From NCBI GenBank assembly GCA_015064785.1, contig SVRM01000028.1, forward strand, positions 1 to 41,707: a stretch of DNA of 41,707 nucleotides. The letters run 5' to 3'. A model generated the notes under the pieces. That model had not been told where the DNA came from. It made no database searches and saw nothing but the letters and a program-made list of their open reading frames with translations. The DNA is from Oscillospiraceae bacterium. GTDB lineage: Bacteria > Bacillota > Clostridia > Oscillospirales > CAG-272. The position numbers and the translations under genes were made by a program. Below are positions 22,858 through 30,405 of the stretch, piece by piece (within the stretch, counting starts at the first letter, position 1; each line of letters begins with the position of its first letter).

Positions 22858-24309
22858 TCAGATATCTTCGTTGAACGCCTTGACGCAGCGATAGGTCTCA
22901 TATACGTCGTACTTGGAAACGACTTCGTACGGTGCGTGCATGGAAAGAACCGGGACACCGATGTCGATGGTGTCGATGTTCTTCATGGAGATGAACTTTG
23001 CAACGGTTCCGCCGCCGCCTGCGTCTACCTTGCCCAGCTCACCGGTCTGGAACAGGATGCCTTCACGGATGAGCAGGTTGTGGATGTAGCCGACATATTC
23101 TGCGGATGCATCGTTGGTGCCGCCCTTGCCGCCGCCGCCGGTGTACTTGGTGACAACAACACCCTTGTTGATGTAAGAGGAGTTGCGCGCTTCAAACTGA
23201 CCGCCGAACTTGGGATCGAATGCCGCGTTGACGTCAGCGGACAGACACTTGGAGTTTGCACGGACAACGTTGATGTTTGCGCCCATTGTGTTTGCCAGAT
23301 CAGAGAAGACGTCGGTCATGAGGCTGCCCTGCATACCGGTCGGACCGTCGGAGCCGGTCTCTTCCTTGTCTGCAAAGATCGCATACAGCGTATGGACGGG
23401 ATTTTCCGCCTCAACGGTTGCGAGCATCATCGGGTAAGCGCAGACGCGGTCGTCGTGACCGTAAGATGCGATCAGTGCGCGGTCAAGACCGAGGTCGCGT
23501 GCCTTCATTGCGGGAACGATGGAGATTTCCGCGCTCATCAGGTCGCGTTCGGTGATGCCGTACTTTTCGTACATGGCAGCGAGGAAGTTCAGCTTATACT
23601 TCTGGTCAGCCTTGTCGTCGTCATAGGGAGAAGCCGTAACCATGACATTGAGGCTTTCGCCGTCGATGGCAGAACCCATCGGGCGTCCGTTCTGCTCATG
23701 TCCGAGGTGCGGCAGGATGTCGGTGATGTAGAAGATCGGATCGTTGTCGTCTTCACCGATGCAGATGTCAACGGTGGTGCCATCGTTCTTGCAGACCGTA
23801 CCGTGAATTGCCAGCGGAATGGTGACCCACTGCCACTTCTTGATGCCGCCGTAGTAGTGTGTCTTTAAGTAGCAAGCGCCGTTGTCTTCATAGACGGGGT
23901 GCTGTTTCAGATCAAGTCTGGGGGAATCGACATGTGCTGCGGAAATGCGGATGCCGTTTTCCAGCGGTTCGGAACCGATGATGAAAACATGCAGGGACTT
24001 GCCGCGGTTGTTGATGTAGAACTTATCGCCTGCCTTGACTTCCTGACCGAAGGTGTACGGAACAAAGCCGTGAGCTTCTGCCATCTTGATGCCCTCGTTG
24101 ACTGCTTCGCGCTCGGTCTTGGCTGCGTCCAGGAACTTTGCGTAGGGAACGCAGAATGCCTGTGCCGCATCGCGGATTTCCTTTGACAGACCGTTGAAGG
24201 CGTCCTTCTGCTCATAGAACAGCTTTTCCTTCAGCTCCTGACCCTTGGACTTATCGGACTTGGTTTCTTCTGCTTCCGGGGTTTCCGGAGTAAGAATTTT
24301 TTCTTCCAT
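22858..24309 (-). CDS. M18-family aminopeptidase (ApeA/ApeB-like)
   Basis: 483 residues from ATG 24309, which has AAGGAG with 8-base spacing; the open frame extends 22 codons further without support and would run into the promoter. M18 signatures are SAAHVDSPRLDLKQHP (first His/Asp ligands), IDGESLNVMV, YDDDKADQKYKLNFL, IFADKEETGSDGPTGMQ (catalytic Glu pair), SADVNAAFDP, GGGGKGGTNDAS and VLSMHAPYEVVSKYD (final His ligand). It is a cytosolic dodecameric zinc aminopeptidase for acidic or neutral N-termini. An acidic N-terminal extension of about 30 residues (TPETPEAEETKSDKSKG) is likely disordered. Its own promoter and terminator show that it is monocistronic. Confidence 0.93.
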   Translation of the reverse strand: MEEKILTPETPEAEETKSDKSKGQELKEKLFYEQKDAFNGLSKEIRDAAQAFCVPYAKFLDAAKTEREAVNEGIKMAEAHGFVPYTFGQEVKAGDKFYINNRGKSLHVFIIGSEPLENGIRISAAHVDSPRLDLKQHPVYEDNGACYLKTHYYGGIKKWQWVTIPLAIHGTVCKNDGTTVDICIGEDDNDPIFYITDILPHLGHEQNGRPMGSAIDGESLNVMVTASPYDDDKADQKYKLNFLAAMYEKYGITERDLMSAEISIVPAMKARDLGLDRALIASYGHDDRVCAYPMMLATVEAENPVHTLYAIFADKEETGSDGPTGMQGSLMTDVFSDLANTMGANINVVRANSKCLSADVNAAFDPKFGGQFEARNSSYINKGVVVTKYTGGGGKGGTNDASAEYVGYIHNLLIREGILFQTGELGKVDAGGGGTVAKFISMKNIDTIDIGVPVLSMHAPYEVVSKYDVYETYRCVKAFNEDI

Positions 24310-24346
24310 GATAGTTTCTCCTTTTCGGGGTGATTTTGTTGGTATT

Positions 24347-24375
24347 ATTCTAACATAAGATTGCGGAAATTGCAA
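24347..24375 (-). promoter_or_regulatory. Sigma-A promoter for the M18 aminopeptidase gene
   Basis: Minus strand: -35 TTGCAA (24370-24375), 17-base spacer, -10 TAGAAT (24347-24352), about 38 bases before the ATG. Confidence 0.75.
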
Positions 24376-24431
24376 GGGGTTGCGGGAATATTTACGAAAA
24401 GGAAAACATAGTATGAAGTTTTATGGAACTA

Positions 24432-24460
24432 TTGACAAAACGAACAATGTATGATACAAT
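24432..24460 (+). promoter_or_regulatory. Consensus sigma-A promoter for the leader ORF and lipoprotein
   Basis: Perfect -35 TTGACA (24432-24437), 17-base spacer, -10 TACAAT (24455-24460). Transcription should begin near 24467, over 300 bases before the lipoprotein start, leaving a long leader. Confidence 0.85.
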
Positions 24461-24543
24461 GAAATTGATCAGATGGAACAAAGTGTAAAAACGGTTCCAT
24501 ACAGACAGAACAGTTCACACCCCGAAAAAGAGGTGAGATGAAT

Positions 24544-24672
24544 ATGGTAATTGAACTGTGCCGCCTTTCGTGCTTCGAGCTGAAGCACAGCCGTCCTATG
24601 CCAATATCACAGGTCGACATGCTGATCCATACCCTACCATATCCGATCAAACGTATTTGTTTTTGCGCATAG
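24544..24672 (+). CDS. Small ORF or leader peptide (42 residues), unknown
   Basis: ATG at 24544 has AGGTG 8 bases upstream (24531-24535); an in-frame ATG two codons earlier sits too close to it. The product starts MVIELCRLSCFELKHSRP and ends YPIKRICFCA, with four cysteines and several basic residues. It resembles nothing I know. Its stop codon TAG (24670-24672) lies inside the 5' arm of the downstream hairpin, as in attenuation leaders. It could be a leader peptide, a small protein, or chance. A hairpin GTGCTTC/GAAGCAC lies within it (24570-24588). Confidence 0.4.
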   Translation: MVIELCRLSCFELKHSRPMPISQVDMLIHTLPYPIKRICFCA

Positions 24673-24722
24673 GTTGGCTGAAAGTTGTTTGTTTGACTTG
24701 CAGTAAGGTCTATGCGCTTTTT
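24665..24722 (+). terminator. Terminator-like hairpin between leader ORF and lipoprotein (possible attenuator)
   Basis: GCGCATAG (24665-24672) pairs perfectly with CTATGCGC (24710-24717), then TTTTTGATTT. The loop of 37 bases is long for a terminator. The hairpin lies between a strong promoter and the lipoprotein gene, so read-through must happen or be regulated. Confidence 0.5.
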
Positions 24723-24775
24723 GATTTATTCTATAAAAAGAAATGAAAGAGTATTAAAGAACAGGGTAATCGATA

Positions 24776-25753
24776 ATGAAAAAAACACGTCTTTTTCTGT
24801 TCCTTTGTATATCAATCTTCTTCTGTATCTCCTGCCAAACCCCCGACGGTGTTGTCCATGATTTTGACAACACGGTGGCACGAGCTCTCTGTGTGGATGA
24901 TGCCGATTACATCTATGTCAGCACCCCGACAACCCATGAGATCATCAGAATCCCCAAGGCGGGCGGCGATGCAGTTTCTCTCGGTTTTACGGGCAGCAAT
25001 TTGCTTGTGCAAGGGAACACGCTGTATTTTACCGTTCGGAATCAGGCGGGGGCATTTGCCGGCGATCTGTATGCCTATGCGCTGTCGGGAGATGCGGATC
25101 CCGTCTGCATTGCATCGCAGTCTGACAGCATCATTCAGTATTATCCTGTCGGTGAGCAGTTCTTTGTCTGGCATTATCTGACAGAGCCTGCCATGCTTGA
25201 TGCGGAAGACGGCACATCCGAGACCCTGCCGTATGAGATCTATCTGCGCGTGACCGAGGAGGATTCCGTCGGAATGGACATCACCGGTATTGAGATCGAT
25301 GAAGAAACGAACTGTTATCCGGTTTATCGGACACAGGGAGCGGAAAAAACACATCTTTTTGATTTTTATGTATTTTATGCGATCGATCCCAAGATAAACA
25401 ACTACTGCTTCTTTGACGGCGATGTGATGTATCATGTCAGCGATCCGGACGGTGTTTATACATTTATTGACAACACCTGTATCACACGGGTCGCGCCGGA
25501 TGCAGACGGTGTATACCATTCCGAAATTCTGTATGAATGTACGGACAGTCTGCAGCTGCTCGGTGTCGGAAACGGCAATCTGTATGCACAGAATCATGCC
25601 GGCACGGTGCTGTATGTCATCGGCACCGACGGTGTCTGTCGGTCGGAGGTACCGCTTGACCCGAATGCAATGTGCTTTGTCGGGAATACAGACGGGCTTC
25701 TGTATGCCGTCAATGCAGAGGATATGACTTATCAGACGTTTGGAGAATCATGA
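24776..25753 (+). CDS. Secreted lipoprotein, beta-propeller-like
   Basis: 325 residues. Signal peptide MKKTRLFLFLCISIFFCIS with lipidation Cys20. The body has repeated short blocks of the kind found in beta-propellers of the DUF5050 type: DADYIYVSTPTTHEIIRIPKAGG, NTLYFTVRNQ, GNGNLYAQNHAGTVLYVIG, DGLLYAVNAED. Such proteins sit on the outer face of the membrane, and their ligand is not known. The ATG follows AGGG with 9-base spacing. It is the only full-size gene of its transcript, which starts at the promoter at 24432-24460 and ends at a bidirectional terminator. Confidence 0.8.
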   Translation: MKKTRLFLFLCISIFFCISCQTPDGVVHDFDNTVARALCVDDADYIYVSTPTTHEIIRIPKAGGDAVSLGFTGSNLLVQGNTLYFTVRNQAGAFAGDLYAYALSGDADPVCIASQSDSIIQYYPVGEQFFVWHYLTEPAMLDAEDGTSETLPYEIYLRVTEEDSVGMDITGIEIDEETNCYPVYRTQGAEKTHLFDFYVFYAIDPKINNYCFFDGDVMYHVSDPDGVYTFIDNTCITRVAPDADGVYHSEILYECTDSLQLLGVGNGNLYAQNHAGTVLYVIGTDGVCRSEVPLDPNAMCFVGNTDGLLYAVNAEDMTYQTFGES

Positions 25754-25757
25754 AAAG

Positions 25758-25817
25758 AAATAACCGATCTGTCGGTGTATCACCAAGCGGTGTACAACCG
25801 ATTCAGATCGGTTTATT
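25758..25817. terminator. Bidirectional terminator between lipoprotein and transglycosylase genes
   Basis: AAATAACCGATCTG (25758-25771) pairs with CAGATCGGTTTATTT (25804-25817 core), with flanking A- and T-runs in both directions. The genes on either side converge. An inner TCGGTGTA/TACAACCGA-like pairing may extend the stem. Confidence 0.88.
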
Positions 25818-25819
25818 TT

Positions 25820-26431
25820 TTAATCTTCCAGCACATCCCCATACACCGTCCGATAAACTTCCTCGGCTTCCGTACATCTTTTAACATACTGCTCCGTTTC
25901 ATTGATCGGAATGTTGACAAGCACGCCGTTCTCGGAAATTTCCGGGTCTTCAAGCCACTTGTTCACCCGTGCGTATCCGGCATTGTACGCGGCGAAGACG
26001 GTGTCCCATCTGCCGTACTGCCGATAGAGCCACGACAAGAGAAACGCACCCGCGTCGATGTTGTAGGCGGGGATGCCCATGGTGTCATGCGGCGGGCAAT
26101 CCTCGCGGCGCAGAAAATAGATCCAATCGTAGGTGTCATCGGTCAATTGCATCAGACCAATGGCACCCGCATGGGAGAGGGCATTTTCGTCAAAGCCGCT
26201 TTCCGTGTGGATGACGCCGTAAATCACCGATTGCGGAATACCCCATCGCTCGGACGCCAGCTCGACCAGTGCCATATATTTTAACGGATAAAAGCGGTTG
26301 TAGACACGCTCCGTCGTTTCGTCCATCGCAACGCCGATGACAAGGGCTGTCGCCAGAAAAACCGGAACGAGCAGAAGCAGAACCGCCGTGATATGAAAGC
26401 GTGCGGGCAATCCGGTTTTACGGCGCATCAT
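25820..26431 (-). CDS. Membrane-anchored lytic transglycosylase (SLT domain)
   Basis: 203 residues. An N-terminal transmembrane anchor (ITAVLLLLVPVFLATALVIGVAM) is followed by a Slt-type lysozyme-like domain: WGIPQSVIYGVIHTESGFDENALS with the catalytic Glu in TESGF, GAIGLMQLTDDTYDWI, DAGAFLLSWLYRQYG, and VFAAYNAGYARVNKWL. It cleaves the MurNAc-GlcNAc bond of peptidoglycan at the outer face of the membrane, forming 1,6-anhydroMurNAc ends. It is the last gene of the prfA operon and overlaps the Sua5-CoaE gene by 4 bases (ATGA). Confidence 0.92.
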   Translation of the reverse strand: MMRRKTGLPARFHITAVLLLLVPVFLATALVIGVAMDETTERVYNRFYPLKYMALVELASERWGIPQSVIYGVIHTESGFDENALSHAGAIGLMQLTDDTYDWIYFLRREDCPPHDTMGIPAYNIDAGAFLLSWLYRQYGRWDTVFAAYNAGYARVNKWLEDPEISENGVLVNIPINETEQYVKRCTEAEEVYRTVYGDVLED

Positions 26432-28128
26432 CTGCGGAATACTCCGTCGGCAAGCAGCTGCCTGACTGCCGCGTCAAGCGCATCGAGATCACCGTTGTTT
26501 TCGATGATGGTGTTGCAATGTGCGGCAAAGAACGCATCATCATGCTGAGAGGCAATGCGCTGCTCGGCTTTTTCGCGTGTGATGCCGTCACGGGTCATGA
26601 TGCGGGCGATGCGGGTTTCCTTGTCCGCGGTCACGCCGATGATATAGGAACATTCCCGATCAAAGCCGGATTCAAACAGCTGCGGCGCGTCGATGCAGGC
26701 GGCGGTACAGCCGGCTGCACGCTGTTCTGCCAGCCAGTCGCGGGCATATTCGAGGATGTAGTGGTGCGTGATGCGGTTGAGCGCGGCGAGCTTTTCTGCC
26801 TTTTTGTCGGGATCGGATTCCCCGAAGACAAGGGCTGCAAGACCGGCGCGGTCAAGTGAGCCGTCCGGGCAGAGAATCCCGTCGCCGAACTGTTCTGCAA
26901 GCGCTCGGAGGCACGGCTGTCCGACCTCGCAGACCAGACGTGAGACGCGGTCGGTATCGAGCGTCGGGATGCCGTGAGCGGTCAGAGTGGCCGCGACAGC
27001 GCCTTTTCCGGCACCGCTTCCGCCGGTTAAACCGAGAACAGAGAAGGTCGGAATGGCAGATACGGCATCCGTGTCAGACAAATCCAGCACAGTAAAGCCT
27101 GCCGCCTTGGCAAGTCGGTTATAAACAGCAAGTCCGATGCCCTCGCGGGATGGAATGCGTGCAAAAACGGTTTTGATGCGCGGAATCTCGTCAAACTGCC
27201 GCAGACAGGAGAACAGGCGGTGTGCCTGCATGGCGGGATCGTCGCGCCGTCCCATGTGCAGGGTACGGGATGCGGGGAGCGTTTCGTATTCTTCTTCATA
27301 GACGAGGAATCCGACATCGGGATCACCGCGGTGGGATTGCAAAAAGGACGTGATCTGTGCCTCGGTCCCGTGCAGAAGGACGACCGCTGCATTCGGTGCA
27401 TAATGGCGGTACTTCATACCGGGGGACAGCGGCTTGAACTCGCCTGTGACCTTTTCGGTGACGATGCGGTCGATGCGGACGTGTTCTTCTCCGAGCAGGG
27501 CACAGAGGTCCTCATAGGTGATACCGCCCGGACGCAGAATGATGACATCGTCGCCATCGAGCTTGATGACGGTGGATTCCAGTCCGATCTCCGACGGCTC
27601 ACCTGCTAAAATCATATCGACACGTTCCGACAGGTCGCCGATGACGTGTTCCTTTGTGGTAGGGGAGGGATGCCCGGACAGATTGGCGCTCGGTGCGGCA
27701 ATCGGAACGCCCGACAGTCGGATGAGCGCGTTGGCAATCGGGTCGGACGGCAGACGGACAGCAACGGTGTCAAGTCCGCCTGTGACAGAAGATGGGATGC
27801 AGTCGCGCTTTGGCAGGATCATGGTCAGCGGACCCGGCCAGAATGCTGTGGCAAGGCGGTAAAATAACGCGGTTGTGTGGCAGTACGCCTCAGCCCAGTC
27901 GACATCGGCGATATGGATGATGAGCGGATTGTCGGACGGACGTCCTTTTGCTGCATAGATTTTCCTGGCGGCTTCTGCGTCCAGCGCGTTTCCACCCAGT
28001 CCGTAGACGGTTTCGGTCGGAAAGACGACAAGACCGCCTGCACGGATGCAGTTGGCAGCACGGTGCAGCGATTGTTGTTCGGATTCAGTTGTTCCCGTGG
28101 TTACGGAAATGATTTCGGTGTTTGGCAT
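26428..28128 (-). CDS. Fusion of threonylcarbamoyl-AMP synthase (Sua5/TsaC) and dephospho-CoA kinase (CoaE)
   Basis: 566 residues with two enzymes in one frame. Residues 1 to about 345 are Sua5: GGLVVFPTETVYGLG, KGRPSDNPLIIHI, FWPGPLTMILP, APSANLSGHPSPT, LESTVIKL, ILRPGGIT, then the linker and Sua5 domain (SPGMKYRHYAPNA). This makes threonylcarbamoyl-AMP for the t6A37 modification of tRNA. From about 364 comes CoaE: P-loop LTGGSGAGKG, LDTDRVSRLVCE, ALNRITHHYI, IDAPQLFESG, and RIMTRDGITREKAEQRIASQ, which phosphorylates dephospho-CoA to CoA. The P-loop ends GKG where GKS/T is usual. No stop or frameshift separates the parts. It follows prfA on the same strand. Confidence 0.92.
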   Translation of the reverse strand: MPNTEIISVTTGTTESEQQSLHRAANCIRAGGLVVFPTETVYGLGGNALDAEAARKIYAAKGRPSDNPLIIHIADVDWAEAYCHTTALFYRLATAFWPGPLTMILPKRDCIPSSVTGGLDTVAVRLPSDPIANALIRLSGVPIAAPSANLSGHPSPTTKEHVIGDLSERVDMILAGEPSEIGLESTVIKLDGDDVIILRPGGITYEDLCALLGEEHVRIDRIVTEKVTGEFKPLSPGMKYRHYAPNAAVVLLHGTEAQITSFLQSHRGDPDVGFLVYEEEYETLPASRTLHMGRRDDPAMQAHRLFSCLRQFDEIPRIKTVFARIPSREGIGLAVYNRLAKAAGFTVLDLSDTDAVSAIPTFSVLGLTGGSGAGKGAVAATLTAHGIPTLDTDRVSRLVCEVGQPCLRALAEQFGDGILCPDGSLDRAGLAALVFGESDPDKKAEKLAALNRITHHYILEYARDWLAEQRAAGCTAACIDAPQLFESGFDRECSYIIGVTADKETRIARIMTRDGITREKAEQRIASQHDDAFFAAHCNTIIENNGDLDALDAAVRQLLADGVFRR

Positions 28129-28164
28129 GATTGGTTCCTTGTGGTTGTATGTTTGATGAATTCG

Positions 28165-29253
28165 TCAGGATTCCCCCGCCGCCTCCAGCTTTGCGGCGAT
28201 ATCCGCCTCGGTCAGCGGCGCGATGACCTGATCGAGTGCGCCGTTGAGGACATCCTCAAGGCAATAGAGCGACAGCCCGATGCGGTGATCGGTACAGCGG
28301 CGCTGGGGATAGTTATAGGTGCGGATTTTCTCGGAGCGGTCGCCGGAGCCGATCTGTGATTTTCTGGCATCGGCGCGGGCGGTATCGCGCTTTTCGCGTT
28401 CGATTTCGTAGAGCTTGGAGCGGAGCATTTTCATTGCCTTGTCGCGGTTCTTGAACTGACTGCGTTCCTCCTGACATTCGACGACAATGCCGGTCGGGAG
28501 GTGCGTGATGCGGACGGCGGATTCCGTTTTGTTGATGTGCTGACCGCCGGCACCGGAGGACTTGCAGGTTTCCATTTTGATGTCGGTCGGCGGGATGTCG
28601 ATTTCGACATCCTCAATTTCCGGGAGCACCGCAACGGTTGCCGTCGAGGTCTGGATGCGTCCCTGCGATTCGGTTTCCGGGACACGCTGGACGCGGTGTA
28701 CGCCCGATTCGTATTTCATTTTTGCATAAACGCCCTCTCCCTCGACAAAAAACGTGATTTCCTTGACACCGCCAAGTTCCGTTTCGTTGATGGACATGAT
28801 CGACAGCTTCCACCCCATGCGGTCGGCATACATGCGGTACATGCGATAGAGGTTTGCACCGAACAACGCCGCTTCCTCACCGCCGGCACCGGCACGGATT
28901 TCCATGATGACGGAGCGGTCATCGTCCTCGTCGCGCGGCAGCAGCAGGATCCGGATTTCCTCCTCCAGCTGTGCAAGCTGTGCGCGGGCGGCGGACGCTT
29001 CTTCCCTTGCAAGCTCTGCCATGTCGTCATCTCCTACCGCCTCCGCTTCAGATAACAGCATCTGCGCGTCGTCAAGGGCAGACTGTGCGGCAAGATAGCG
29101 GTTATATGCCGCGGCAATCGGCGCAAGTGCACGGTATTCGCGCATTTTGGCAAGATAGCGCGCGCCGTCGGACATCAAATCCGGCTGCTGTAATTCGATT
29201 TCAATGGCGGTGTGTCGCATCGCCGGCTCGCGGCAGCGGTCAAGCAGGGTCAT
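28165..29253 (-). CDS. prfA: Peptide chain release factor 1
   Basis: 362 residues from ATG 29253 (GGAG with 8-9-base spacing); the 57-codon upstream extension overlaps the GNAT gene and has no homologous sequence. Core motifs are [35 protein letters not shown] holding the PxT codon-reading motif (P-E-T) that specifies UAA/UAG, and [18 protein letters not shown] with the catalytic GGQ near residue 236. It releases finished peptides on the ribosome. Sua5-CoaE follows after 36 bases. The release-factor methyltransferase prmC, which usually sits between prfA and sua5 in Firmicutes, is absent here. The start overlaps the end of the frameshifted GNAT gene by 14 bases. Confidence 0.95.
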   Translation of the reverse strand: MTLLDRCREPAMRHTAIEIELQQPDLMSDGARYLAKMREYRALAPIAAAYNRYLAAQSALDDAQMLLSEAEAVGDDDMAELAREEASAARAQLAQLEEEIRILLLPRDEDDDRSVIMEIRAGAGGEEAALFGANLYRMYRMYADRMGWKLSIMSINETELGGVKEITFFVEGEGVYAKMKYESGVHRVQRVPETESQGRIQTSTATVAVLPEIEDVEIDIPPTDIKMETCKSSGAGGQHINKTESAVRITHLPTGIVVECQEERSQFKNRDKAMKMLRSKLYEIEREKRDTARADARKSQIGSGDRSEKIRTYNYPQRRCTDHRIGLSLYCLEDVLNGALDQVIAPLTEADIAAKLEAAGES

Positions 29254-29760
29254 GGTTGTATTCTCCGTTTTCGTTATGATGTTTATGGTACAGATAACGC
29301 AGTTCCTCATTGGGTGTGCCGAGCATAACCGGCAGAACCGTTCCGTCAAAGGAAAAACCGACACGCTCATAAAATCGGATGGCGCGTTCGTTTCCGCGCA
29401 GCACCCAGAGGGCAATGCGGTCATATGCAGACAGCTGTTCCATGGCGGCGGTCATCAGCCGATAGCCGATTCCCTGTCCGTGATATGCGGCAAGGACATA
29501 TATGGCATATACCTCTCCGGTGTTGGGCATGGTATCATCCCGATAAGGCCGTATCCGGCGAAGCCAATCACGCGGTCTTCATCCTTTGCCACGAGAATAT
29601 TGTCGGGAAACCGACGCGCGATACTTTGGCATTTTTCGAGGGTCATGGATGCCAGATAGTTGGCATCGATCAGACCTTTGTATGTTTCCTGCCATGATTG
29701 ATGGTGGACATAGGCTTTGCCGTCCATGTCGGCAGGTGTCATGGAAGTGATTGTGATCAT
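29240..29760 (-). pseudogene. GNAT acetyltransferase gene with a single frameshift
   Basis: Two overlapping frames add up to one complete GNAT domain. The first (from ATG 29760) holds the N-terminal half: HHQSWQETYKGLIDANYL, ILVAKDEDRVIGFAGYGLIG. The second holds the acetyl-CoA-binding half: [33 protein letters not shown], and [19 protein letters not shown]. Inserting one G in the GGG run at 29539-29541 (minus strand) restores ...LIGDDTMPNTGEVYAIYV, which fits the family well. This is either a real mutation, slippage in the G-run, or a sequencing or assembly error. The ATG overlaps the upstream GNAT gene by 4 bases. Confidence 0.85.
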
Positions 29761-30212
29761 AAGTACAGCTCCATTATGATTTCATCGCCGTCATGGTCTG
29801 TTTCTGTAAAACCAAGTGAGGCATATAAGTGTTTTGCTGCTGTATTCCCTTCGATATAGCAGAGAACAACCTTGTGATATTTTCCGTCGCGCCGCATTTC
29901 GTCAAGGATCATTGCAGAAGCTCTTTTTCCGTAACCCCGTCCCTGATAGCGTCGGTCGATGAACAATTGGCTGAAGTCATATCCTTGCATTGCATCACAG
30001 TCATGATATAACACCATGCCAACTGGTGTAGGATCGCCGTCTTCATCCAGCAGTGTGTCGTCGCAGATTAAATAGACATGAGGGCGGCAACTGCGATAAG
30101 CATATGCGCGAGCAAGAATCTCGAAAGTGCCAGAAACCCAGTGCTTCTGTTCTTCAAAGACAGTAAGACCGGGACGCCAATTGTCCTCTGTAATGGTTTC
30201 AAAACGTATCAT
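29757..30212 (-). CDS. GNAT-family N-acetyltransferase (diamine/spermidine acetyltransferase-like)
   Basis: 151 residues from ATG 30212 (GAGG with 7-base spacing); the ORF could extend 21 codons upstream, through the promoter, so the longer start is unlikely. The GNAT fold shows MIRFETITEDNW at the N-terminus, FSQLFIDRRYQGRGYGKRA with the acetyl-CoA pyrophosphate-binding motif R-x-x-G-x-G, and NTAAKHLYASLGFTETD near the C-terminus. The sequence resembles bacterial diamine or spermidine acetyltransferases, but the substrate is a guess. It is the first gene of the operon that runs through the second GNAT, prfA, Sua5-CoaE and the transglycosylase. Confidence 0.88.
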   Translation of the reverse strand: MIRFETITEDNWRPGLTVFEEQKHWVSGTFEILARAYAYRSCRPHVYLICDDTLLDEDGDPTPVGMVLYHDCDAMQGYDFSQLFIDRRYQGRGYGKRASAMILDEMRRDGKYHKVVLCYIEGNTAAKHLYASLGFTETDHDGDEIIMELYL

Positions 30213-30250
30213 GGTGTTTCCTCTGTGTATTTTGGAGTCTAATATTGTAT

Positions 30251-30279
30251 AGTATATCACAAATCCGCCCGACATTCAA
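30251..30279 (-). promoter_or_regulatory. Sigma-A promoter for the GNAT-prfA-sua5 operon
   Basis: Minus strand: -35 TTGAAT (30274-30279), 17-base spacer, -10 TATACT (30251-30256), about 38 bases before the first ATG. Confidence 0.8.
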
Positions 30280-30337
30280 GGGGAAAACAGAAACTTCACC
30301 GCCTGTGCCGCTTTTTTCTGTTTTTGCAAAAAAACGG

Positions 30338-30366
30338 TTGACAAATCGCCGGCTTGATGATACAAT
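30338..30366 (+). promoter_or_regulatory. Consensus sigma-A promoter for the Gfo/Idh/MocA gene
   Basis: Perfect -35 TTGACA (30338-30343), 17-base spacer, -10 TACAAT (30361-30366), about 40 bases before ATG 30406. The -35 side is about 58 bases from the divergent promoter of the prfA operon. Confidence 0.88.
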
Positions 30367-30405
30367 GAAACCAACATCAATTTCATGAAAGAAAGGAAAG
30401 CTACC

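Larger units (their letters stand above)
24310..24775. other. 466-bp gap with two promoters, leader ORF and hairpins
   Basis: It holds the promoter of the M18 gene on the left, the divergent promoter at 24432-24460, a TGGAAC/GTTCCA hairpin at about 24473-24498, the 42-residue leader ORF and the terminator-like hairpin. No longer gene is visible; a 62-codon frame at 24558-24746 overlaps the leader ORF and has no ribosome site. Confidence 0.6.

Noticed and set aside
24558..24746. ORF of 62 codons starting MPPFVLRAEAQ
   Set aside because: It overlaps the leader ORF with a good ribosome site in another frame and has no ribosome site of its own.
28165..29424. Longer version of the release factor with 57 extra N-terminal residues
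   Set aside because: The extension lies over the GNAT gene, has a Cys-rich random look and lacks homology to RF1; the internal ATG at 29253 has a ribosome site.
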